A stretch of DNA of 5,152 nt from NCBI GenBank assembly GCA_025360985.1, contig JANYBA010000219.1:1-5152 (forward strand). Reading direction: 5' to 3'. Made by a program: the position numbers and the translations under genes. This stretch comes from Gammaproteobacteria bacterium (GTDB lineage Bacteria; Pseudomonadota; Gammaproteobacteria; Xanthomonadales; Xanthomonadaceae). Shown one piece after another: positions 1 through 5,152 of the stretch. Position 1 is the first letter of the stretch. Each line of letters starts with the position of its first letter. The notes under the pieces are model-generated. The model saw only the letters and a list, made by a program, of their open reading frames with translations. It searched no databases and was not told where the DNA came from.

Positions 1-236
1 CCGCGGCCGACGAGCAGCCAGCCATCGGCGCGATCCGGTCGTTGCCGGGCCGTCGCCTGCGCATGCGCCAGGTCGCGATCAACCGATGCGCTGCCATCGA
101 CGTCGGCGAGGCAGATCGCCTGCGACTCGCGCGGCGCGGGCGAAGGAACGGCGCTCGCTACCGTTGGCGCGTGTTGCCGCGCGCATGCGGCGAGCAGCAA
201 TAGCGCCGGAATGAGGCAGGCCTGGAGTCGCGACAT
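1..236 (-). CDS. Predicted lipoprotein, N-terminal part, possibly TPR-like (runs off left edge)
   Basis: This is an open frame of 78 codons plus two bases with no stop before the window edge. The protein starts MSRLQAC, has a hydrophobic run at residues 8-17 and a clear lipobox LAAC at 15-18, so Cys18 is the likely lipidated residue after signal peptidase II cleavage. A low-complexity Ala/Pro/Ser linker follows at about residues 22-37. From about residue 53 the sequence RDLAHAQATARQRPDRADGW then LLVGR resembles the first helix pair of a tetratricopeptide repeat (helix, Pro-x-x-x-x-x-W, helix), so a periplasmic TPR-type scaffold is a reasonable guess and no more. The ATG is supported by GGAAG (244-248 on the plus strand) with a 7-base spacer. 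It lies 69 bp downstream of the DUF4331 gene on the same strand and may share its transcript. The rest of the protein is not visible, so function is unknown. Confidence 0.75.
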   Translation of the reverse strand, partial: MSRLQACLIPALLLLAACARQHAPTVASAVPSPAPRESQAICLADVDGSASVDRDLAHAQATARQRPDRADGWLLVGR

Positions 237-257
237 GTTCTTGCTTCCATTGAAGTG

Positions 258-283
258 CTGCCATGCCCTCACGGGCATGGCAG
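258..283 (-). other. Perfect 11-bp stem-loop between DUF4331 gene and downstream lipoprotein gene
   Basis: CTGCCATGCCC at 258-268 and GGGCATGGCAG at 273-283 are exact inverted repeats around a four-base loop (TCAC on the plus strand). The stem starts 22 bases after the DUF4331 stop codon and ends just 9 bases before the Shine-Dalgarno of the next gene. The minus-strand bases after the stem are CACTTCAATGG, so there is no U-tract and it is not a textbook intrinsic terminator. It may be a weak terminator, an mRNA-stabilising 3' end or an intercistronic processing element that sets the ratio of the two products. Confidence 0.6.
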
Positions 284-305
284 TGTTGGGCGACCGAAGT
301 TGCGG

Positions 306-1814
306 TCAGTGGATGACGTTGGTGCCGCCGTGGCCGCCGTTGAGGCCGGACCACGGTGCCGCCATGAACGGGAATACCGTCAGGTAATCCTTGTCGTTGC
401 CGTTGACGCCGTCGCCGATGCCGGCATTCGGATCGCCGGCGACAATCAGGCTGATCAGCACGTCACTGACGTCGACGTTTTCCCGGTTCGGCGCCGAACC
501 ACCGTCGATCCTGCGTCCGTTCGGGAAATGCGAATCGAGCGCGGCGTCCAGGGTCAGGACGTCGCCGGTGAAGGCATCGGCGATCGGGATGTTGCGACCC
601 AGGTTGATGGTCGTGATGATGTCCACGCGCGGACCCTTCAGGCTGGCGATCGTCTGGGCCGACAAGCCGAGCGCCTTGTAGATGCCCAGGGCATCGGCGT
701 CGCGGACCAGGACCGGATACAGGATGTCGTTGCCGAAGTTGCTGACATCATGGTATGGGTTGCTGCGCAGGTAGGTGGTCTGGCGCGAAGTGCCGACCAG
801 GCCGGCGTCGAACAGGGGCAAGGCATTGCGGCCGACCTGCACCCACGGACCGGAGGCGCTGTAGCCGGTGACGACATTGCTGGCGTCCACGACCTGGGTC
901 GAGCGCTTGCTGATGTTGGCCCAGATGCGCAACAGGCTGTCGGTCGACTTGTCGTTCGGCGTGATGACGTTGTTGTGCGGGATGCCGTTCGGGAACACGT
1001 CGCTGGTCGGGATCTCCAGGCCGATCGTGAACACGTTGAAGCCGGTGAAGACGTCTTCGCAATCCGAACGACGCGCGCCCGGAAGGCCACCGACGCCGGC
1101 GCGGCAGAGATTGACCAGGTCGAAGATGCCCTTTTCGTCGAGGTAGTAGGGATCGTCGCGCTCGCCGGCGAAAGCGCGGCCGCCGTTGCCCAGGGCATTG
1201 AGGTAGTGGTCGGCGATGAACTTGTCGTTGTACAGGTCCACTTCGCGGCTGGTCGGATTGCCGGAATCGTAGCCGGCGAACGTGCCCAGGCCATTGACCA
1301 GGCGATCGGTCTGCGGGCCGTGGTCGTTCGGCGCGACCGGCAGGTTCGCCCCGAGCACCGTGGTGGTGCCGGTGGTCTTGTCGATGCGCGTCACCGTGTA
1401 GGTCTCGGTGCCGCCGCTGATCTGCCAGAGCAGTTCGTTGCCGCCGCCCAGGGGATCGCTGGCGCTCGGCGTGCCATCGGTCGGCGCGGTGGCATTGAAT
1501 TCGATCCGGTACACGTACTTGTCCTGCAGGGACGCGCCCTTGCCGATGTGGAACTCGTAGCGATAGCCGTTGCACACGCGCAGGCCCTGGTTGCCCTGGC
1601 CCGGCTCGTGCAAGGGATTGAAGTTCATGAACAGGTAGAGCTTGTCGTGCGCGCCAGGCTTGACCCAGGCGTAGGTGTCGGTGTTGTCGGCGCAGGGTTC
1701 GTTCAATACGGCCAGCGCTTCGCGGTGGCTGGACGCATGCGCGGCCGTGCCGGACAGCACGGAGGCCATGGTCAGGGCGCCAAGAACCGCGATCTTGGTC
1801 ATTTGCTTGTGCAT
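306..1814 (-). CDS. Exported DUF4331 family protein
   Basis: The protein is 502 residues, of the size expected for a full-length DUF4331 protein. Residues 1-27 form a Sec signal peptide: KxxK near the N-terminus, a hydrophobic core (IAVLGALTMASVL) and an AHA cleavage site before Ser28. The mature chain opens with the DUF4331 hallmark SHRE (29-32), followed by ADNTDTYAWV (42-51). The C-terminal part carries the other family signature, GDGVNGND followed by FPFMAAPWSG close to the end. Family members usually read SHREAP; here it is SHREAL. Cysteines at 41 and 81 and a second pair in the middle (NLCRAG...SDCED) could form disulfides in the periplasm. The start is fixed by GGAG with a 7-base spacer; the internal Met5 has no such site. 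The biochemical role of DUF4331 is not known to me. The gene lies between an exported methyltransferase-like gene upstream and a lipoprotein gene downstream, all on the same strand. Confidence 0.92.
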   Translation of the reverse strand: MHKQMTKIAVLGALTMASVLSGTAAHASSHREALAVLNEPCADNTDTYAWVKPGAHDKLYLFMNFNPLHEPGQGNQGLRVCNGYRYEFHIGKGASLQDKYVYRIEFNATAPTDGTPSASDPLGGGNELLWQISGGTETYTVTRIDKTTGTTTVLGANLPVAPNDHGPQTDRLVNGLGTFAGYDSGNPTSREVDLYNDKFIADHYLNALGNGGRAFAGERDDPYYLDEKGIFDLVNLCRAGVGGLPGARRSDCEDVFTGFNVFTIGLEIPTSDVFPNGIPHNNVITPNDKSTDSLLRIWANISKRSTQVVDASNVVTGYSASGPWVQVGRNALPLFDAGLVGTSRQTTYLRSNPYHDVSNFGNDILYPVLVRDADALGIYKALGLSAQTIASLKGPRVDIITTINLGRNIPIADAFTGDVLTLDAALDSHFPNGRRIDGGSAPNRENVDVSDVLISLIVAGDPNAGIGDGVNGNDKDYLTVFPFMAAPWSGLNGGHGGTNVIH

Positions 1815-1821
1815 CTTGCTG

Positions 1822-1825
1822 CTCC
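1822..1825 (-). promoter_or_regulatory. Shine-Dalgarno GGAG of the DUF4331 gene
   Basis: On the minus strand GGAG is followed by CAGCAAG and then ATG, a 7-base spacer. This favours the Met at 1814 over the in-frame Met four codons later (1802), which has no purine-rich stretch at a suitable distance. Confidence 0.7.
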
Positions 1826-1831
1826 ATCAAT

Positions 1832-1848
1832 CGCGAAGGGATTTCGCG
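1832..1848 (-). other. Small inverted repeat in the DUF4331 leader
   Basis: CGCGAA (1832-1837) and TTCGCG (1843-1848) are inverted repeats around a five-base loop. They lie 18-34 bases upstream of the DUF4331 ATG, just before its Shine-Dalgarno. The repeat could be a leader hairpin or a small dyad operator. A six-base GC-rich stem is common by chance in DNA of this composition, so it is recorded as structure only, with no function claimed. Confidence 0.35.
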
Positions 1849-1900
1849 TTCGATGTCAGTTACGCGCCGTCCTGGTCGGCGGATGCAGCAAGTTGTGAAG

Positions 1901-1928
1901 GCCGGGTGAAAACCCGGCGACTTTTTTT
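1901..1928 (+). terminator. Terminator-like hairpin with T-tract on the plus strand
   Basis: GCCGGGT (1901-1907) and ACCCGGC (1912-1918) form a 7-bp stem closed by a GAAA (GNRA) tetraloop, followed by GAC and seven T (1922-1928). Read on the plus strand this is a good intrinsic terminator. Its last T overlaps the stop codon of the minus-strand methyltransferase gene (1928-1930). Read on the minus strand the same stem follows an A-tract and is trailed by CTTCACAACTTG, a poor U-tract, so it may end the methyltransferase message only weakly. No plus-strand gene is seen to its left within the window, so its clearest job would be to stop antisense transcription before it enters the methyltransferase gene. 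It could also act in both directions. Confidence 0.6.
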
Positions 1929-2689
1929 CAGTGCTTGCGGTACAGGTGCACGAAGCGATCGGTCTTGCCGCGGATCACCGGGTCGAACACGTTCTTGCCG
2001 TGGTCGTCGTCCGGGTTGCGCAGCACCGGCAGCGTGTCGACCAGTTGCAGTCCGTGCGCCTTGAATTCGGCGATCACCAACTGTTCGTCGATGCGGTGCA
2101 GTTCCTGCGTGTCCTGGTGGCCCGAGCCCGGTCGCGCGGCATGGTCGACCACCACCAGCAATGCGCCCGGCTTGAGGGCGTCGCTCAGCTGGCCGAGGAA
2201 CTGGCCGATGTCGGCCGCCAGCCAGCCCTTTTCCGGGTGACTGACATAGAGATCGTGGAAGGCCATTACCATGATCGCGCCGTCGAGGCTGGCGTGGCCC
2301 AGGTTCAATGCCTCGGTCGGCGCCACTTCGTAACGGACGTTGGGCAGGCGGTTGTCGGCCAGTCGCTTGCCGATGCCTTCCTTGGCGTAGTGGTCGTAGG
2401 GCGGATTGTTGACATCGCGGACCAGACCCTTGGGACCGACGATATTGGCGATCAGCTCGCTGTAGTAACCAGCGCCGCCGAAGACGTCGGCGATGGTCTG
2501 GCCGCGATGGAATTTGGCGAGGGCCAGCACTTCCTGCGGATGGTCGCGGCCGTCGCGTTCGCGATCGGCGTCCGTCCGCGCCGGGTTGGCGATGGCGGCG
2601 GCGATGAGGTCGTGCGACGAGGTCGCGACGCTGGCGCAACCGCTGGCAGCCACGAGGCAGGCAGCAAGAACCAATGAATAAATACGCAT
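1928..2689 (-). CDS. Predicted lipoprotein with class I SAM-dependent methyltransferase fold (COG4798-like)
   Basis: The protein has 253 residues. Residues 1-18 form a lipoprotein signal, with a hydrophobic stretch (YSLVLAACLVAA) and lipobox ASGC at 15-18, so the mature protein would begin at Cys18. After a polar linker (RTDADRERDGRD, 38-49) the methyltransferase domain begins. Motif I is DVFGGAGYYSELIA at 68-81, a glycine-rich SAM-binding loop of the form this group uses (G-G-x-G-Y-Y-x-E). A VMAFHDLY strand/loop lies at 141-148 and LKPGALLVVVDHAARPGSG at 172-190, followed by LHRIDEQLV (198-206), LRNPDDDH (223-230) and IRGKTDRFV (239-247). These late motifs are the pattern I associate with COG4798 predicted methyltransferases. 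The substrate is unknown. The ATG at 2689 has a modest upstream GGGAA at 2696-2700. The protein is complete. It is the first gene of the leftward set and is divergent from the ATPase gene. If it really is exported, SAM supply is a puzzle. Confidence 0.88.
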   Translation of the reverse strand: MRIYSLVLAACLVAASGCASVATSSHDLIAAAIANPARTDADRERDGRDHPQEVLALAKFHRGQTIADVFGGAGYYSELIANIVGPKGLVRDVNNPPYDHYAKEGIGKRLADNRLPNVRYEVAPTEALNLGHASLDGAIMVMAFHDLYVSHPEKGWLAADIGQFLGQLSDALKPGALLVVVDHAARPGSGHQDTQELHRIDEQLVIAEFKAHGLQLVDTLPVLRNPDDDHGKNVFDPVIRGKTDRFVHLYRKH

Positions 2690-2864
2690 GGCGAATTCCC
2701 GAGGGCGGATCCGCTGCCACTATGCCAGCGCCTGCGGCAGATGCACGGGCCAAAGGTCAGGGGCGCCGGGCAAGCTCCGATCCCGTCCGTGCTCGCGCTC
2801 CGGGCCCACCCTTTCGCCGGCGGCTTGGCGCAGACTGTGCGCTCGCGGTCCGGGACGACGATCC
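2690..2864. promoter_or_regulatory. Divergent intergenic region between methyltransferase and mgtA-like genes
   Basis: This 175-bp GC-rich gap must hold the starts of both divergent transcripts unless one begins inside a gene. I find no convincing sigma-70 promoter pair. On the minus strand CATAGT (2719-2724) matches four of six -10 bases about 30 bases before the methyltransferase ATG but lacks a good -35. A short dyad GCGCA-GACTG-TGCGC (2828-2842) sits just ahead of the ATPase start. No tandem GTTTA repeats typical of a PhoP box are visible, and no Mg2+ leader of the enterobacterial type can be recognised by eye. Confidence 0.35.
2852..2855 (+). promoter_or_regulatory. Weak Shine-Dalgarno GGGA supporting the GTG start of the ATPase gene
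   Basis: GGGA is followed by a 9-base spacer and GTG at 2865. From codon 2703 up to the conserved Tyr-Trp of the ATPase N-terminal domain (2937) there is no in-frame ATG or TTG, and GTG 2865 is the only standard start. The next ATG (2964) lies inside the conserved domain. An in-frame ATG at 2688 would add 59 Arg-rich residues that do not look like protein. Confidence 0.5.
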
Positions 2865-5152
2865 GTGGGTTTTTTCGGCAAATTATTTCGACCCGCTGCT
2901 GGAACCCGGCTGGCCGCGCCCGCCGCGCCGCCGGCCTACTGGAGCCAGGCCGCCGAGCAGCTGATGGCCTCGCTGCCAGCGACGCCGGGCGGGCTGACGA
3001 CGAGCGACGCCACCCAGCGCCTGAAGCGCTACGGCGCCAACGCGCTCGCCGTGACCCGTGCGGCTGGGCCGCTGCGCCTGTTCGCCAACCAGTTCAAGAG
3101 CCCCCTGGTGCTGATCCTGGTGGTCGCCGCGATCATTTCGATGGTGGCGGGCGAATGGGTCGACGCGGTGGTCGTGCTGGCGATCGTCCTGGGTAGCACG
3201 ATCCTGGGATTCGTCCAGGAATACATCGCCAGCAATGCCATCGAGAAGCTGCGCTCGCAGGTCACCATCAACGCCAACGTCGTGCGCGACGGCAAGTCCG
3301 TAACCATTCCGTCGATCCAGGTCGTGCCCGGCGACGTTGTACTTCTCGCCGCCGGCAGCCTGATTCCGGCCGATGGCATCGTGCTGGAGGCGAAGGATTT
3401 CTTCATCAACCAGGCCGTGCTGACCGGCGAGACATTTCCGGTCCAGAAGGCACCTGGCGTCGTCGCGGTCGACGCCAGCCTGGCCGAACGCAGCAACTGC
3501 GTATTCATGGGCACCAGCGTCGGCAGCGGCACGGCCCGGGTGTTGATCGTGGAAACCGGCAAAGCCACGGTGTTCGGCCAGATCGCCGGCAAGCTGGCCT
3601 TGCGGCCGGCGCTGACCGATTTCGAGCGCGGCATCCAGCGCTTCGGTTACCTGTTGACCCGCTTCATGCTGGTGATGGTAGTGATCGTGCTGGCGGTGAA
3701 CATCCTCGGGCACAAGCCGCCGATTTCCTCCCTGCTTTTCGCGCTGGCGCTGGCGGTCGGGCTCACCCCGGAATTGTTGCCGGCGATCATCAGCATCACC
3801 CTCTCGCACGGCGCCAAGCGCATGGCCAAACTCGGCGTGATCGTGCGCCGGCTGAACTCGATCGAAAACCTCGGCAGCATGGACGTACTGTGCACGGACA
3901 AGACCGGCACGCTGACCGCGGGCATCGTCGAGCTCAACGGCGCGGTCGACCTCGAAGGCCAGCCGTCGCCGTCGGTGCTGCGCTTCGCGGCGACCAACGC
4001 CACGTTCCAGACCGGGCTTTCAAACCCGCTCGACGATGCCGTCGTCGCCAGCGCCAAAAAAGTCAAGGTCGACCTCGGCAACCTGGAGAAGATCGACGAA
4101 ATCCCGTATGACTTCGTGCGCAAATGCCTGTCCGTGGTCGTCGCCGAGGCCGGTGGCGCGCGCACGCTGGTGACCAAGGGCGCGCTCGACAACGTCCTGG
4201 CGATCTGCACGAACGCGCAAACCGCCAAGGGCAACGAGCCGCTGACCGCAGAGATCCGCGCCAGCATCGAGGCGCGCTACGAGGACTGGAGCGAACAGGG
4301 CTTTCGCGTGCTGGGCGTGGCTTCGCGGCCCATCGAGGCCCGCGCCGGCGGCTATACCCGCAGCGATGAGGCCGGACTGAGCTTCCATGGTTTCCTGCTG
4401 TTCATGGATCCGCCCAAGGCCGATGTTCGCCAGACCATCCTCGACCTCGGACAACGCGGCGTGCGCCTGAAGATCATCACCGGCGACAACCAGAAGGTCG
4501 CTCGACATGTCGCCGAGGCGGTGCAGTTGCCGATCGATGGGATCGTGACCGGCCGCGATTTGAACGCGATGAGCGACGACGCGCTCTTGCAGAAAGCCTG
4601 GAACACCACCGTGTTCGCGGAAGTGGATCCGAACCAGAAGGAACGGATCATCCTGGCGCTGCAAAAAAGCGGCCACGTGGTCGGCTACATGGGCGACGGC
4701 ATCAACGATGCGCCGGCCTTGCACGCGGCCGACGTCGGCATCTCGGTCGACACCGCCGTGGACGTGGCCAAGGACGCCGCCGATTTCGTCCTGTTGCAGA
4801 AGGACCTCGGGATCCTGCGCGAAGGCATCGACGAAGGCCGGCGCACCTTCGCCAACACCCTCAAGTACATCCTGACCACGATCAGCGCCAATTTCGGCAA
4901 CATGTTCAGCATGGCCGCGGCCTCGATGTTCCTGCCGTTCCTGCCGCTGCTCGCCTCGCAGGTGTTGTTGAACAATTTCCTGTCCGACATCCCGGCCACC
5001 ACCATCGCCGGCGACAACGTCGATCCGGAATGGGTGGCCGCGCCGCGGCGCTGGGACACCGTGTTCATCCGCGACTACATGGTGCTGTTCGGGCTGGTCA
5101 GCTCGGTGTTCGACTTCCTCACCTTCGGCGTCCTTCTCACCCTGTTCCACGC
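2865..5152 (+). CDS. mgtA: Mg2+-translocating P-type ATPase (MgtA/MgtB, P3B type), runs off right edge
   Basis: The gene encodes an inner-membrane pump that uses ATP to bring Mg2+ into the cell. Visible are 762 codons plus two bases, against about 900 residues for E. coli MgtA, so the last membrane helices are missing. Taking GTG 2865 as codon 1: N-terminal cation-ATPase segment with Tyr25-Trp26; helices 1-2 at about 80-120; actuator motif TGET at 187-190; helix 4 motif TPELLP at 301-306; phosphorylation site DKTGTLT with Asp345; nucleotide-domain TKGA with Lys438; TGDN at 539-542; hinge GDGINDAP at 610-617; helices 5-7 at about 670-760. The run SANFGNMFSMAAASMFLPF in helix 5 is characteristic of the MgtA group and argues against Ca2+ or heavy-metal pumps. 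Helix 6 reads NNFLSDIPATTIAGD, which differs from the enterobacterial NL-YDISQ form as I recall it, so this belongs to another branch and ion specificity is inferred. All catalytic residues are intact. The start is chosen by reading-frame content (see the Shine-Dalgarno entry). Confidence 0.88.
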   Translation, partial: MGFFGKLFRPAAGTRLAAPAAPPAYWSQAAEQLMASLPATPGGLTTSDATQRLKRYGANALAVTRAAGPLRLFANQFKSPLVLILVVAAIISMVAGEWVDAVVVLAIVLGSTILGFVQEYIASNAIEKLRSQVTINANVVRDGKSVTIPSIQVVPGDVVLLAAGSLIPADGIVLEAKDFFINQAVLTGETFPVQKAPGVVAVDASLAERSNCVFMGTSVGSGTARVLIVETGKATVFGQIAGKLALRPALTDFERGIQRFGYLLTRFMLVMVVIVLAVNILGHKPPISSLLFALALAVGLTPELLPAIISITLSHGAKRMAKLGVIVRRLNSIENLGSMDVLCTDKTGTLTAGIVELNGAVDLEGQPSPSVLRFAATNATFQTGLSNPLDDAVVASAKKVKVDLGNLEKIDEIPYDFVRKCLSVVVAEAGGARTLVTKGALDNVLAICTNAQTAKGNEPLTAEIRASIEARYEDWSEQGFRVLGVASRPIEARAGGYTRSDEAGLSFHGFLLFMDPPKADVRQTILDLGQRGVRLKIITGDNQKVARHVAEAVQLPIDGIVTGRDLNAMSDDALLQKAWNTTVFAEVDPNQKERIILALQKSGHVVGYMGDGINDAPALHAADVGISVDTAVDVAKDAADFVLLQKDLGILREGIDEGRRTFANTLKYILTTISANFGNMFSMAAASMFLPFLPLLASQVLLNNFLSDIPATTIAGDNVDPEWVAAPRRWDTVFIRDYMVLFGLVSSVFDFLTFGVLLTLFH

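Noticed and set aside
255..1898. A 547-codon open frame on the plus strand, opposite the DUF4331 gene
   Set aside because: It lies over a well-recognised gene with signal peptide and family motifs on the other strand. Its translation is an Ala/Val/Arg/Asp-rich string with no recognisable domain, as expected from the reverse frame of a GC-rich gene.
1931..2677. A 248-codon plus-strand open frame opposite the methyltransferase gene
   Set aside because: It is almost exactly the mirror of the real gene, with Val/Ala/Gly-rich composition and no motif. The minus-strand frame carries a lipobox and methyltransferase motifs.
1860..2753. A 297-codon minus-strand frame overlapping the methyltransferase gene with a longer N-terminus
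   Set aside because: It is a different frame from the motif-bearing one. The product is Arg/Pro/Gly-rich with no domain and no export signal.
2688..2864. In-frame ATG at 2688 as an earlier start for the ATPase
   Set aside because: It would add 59 residues rich in Arg, Cys and Ser with no resemblance to the family N-terminus, and it overlaps the start codon of the divergent gene. GTG 2865 is the better choice.
2690..2864. A PhoP box or an enterobacterial-type Mg2+ leader upstream of the ATPase
   Set aside because: No direct repeats of GTTTA with a five-base gap are present on either strand, and no leader hairpin pair or proline-rich leader peptide could be recognised by eye.
4020..5150. A 376-codon minus-strand open frame opposite the ATPase gene
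   Set aside because: The translation is a His/Asp/Gly/Val-rich string typical of antisense frames, while the plus strand encodes the ATPase motifs DKTGTLT, TGDN and GDGINDAP without interruption.

Overview
The window is a GC-rich stretch of what looks like an ordinary Gram-negative proteobacterial chromosome. Two predicted lipoproteins with Cys lipoboxes and one Sec-type exported protein point to a cell with a periplasm. The overall flavour (base composition, an MgtA-type ATPase, a DUF4331 gene, an exported methyltransferase) would fit a gammaproteobacterium of the Xanthomonadales type, but this assignment is inference and not firm.

The layout is two divergent units. Leftward (minus strand), in order of transcription, are a predicted lipoprotein related to class I SAM-dependent methyltransferases of the COG4798 type (2689 to 1928), a 113-bp gap holding two hairpins, an exported DUF4331 protein (1814 to 306), a 69-bp gap with a perfect 11-bp stem-loop, and the first 78 codons of a further lipoprotein (236 to the window edge) that may begin a TPR-like domain. 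Rightward (plus strand), from a GTG start at 2865 and running off the right edge, is a P-type ATPase of the MgtA/MgtB (P3B, Mg2+-importing) group. It has every catalytic motif expected in the 762 residues visible. The two units share a 175-bp intergenic region.

The three leftward genes all encode proteins predicted to leave the cytoplasm. They lie close together on one strand and could be co-transcribed, but each gap holds a stem-loop that could divide or tune the messages. No shared biochemical pathway can be read from the sequence. The ATPase is a separate inner-membrane ion pump and need not be linked to them in function.

No RNA gene, insertion sequence, CRISPR array, phage gene or attachment site is visible. 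I do not see a novel defence or mobile system here. The points most worth a second look are the SAM-methyltransferase fold behind a lipoprotein signal, a terminator-like hairpin whose T-tract faces against the genes around it, and the DUF4331 plus lipoprotein neighbourhood.
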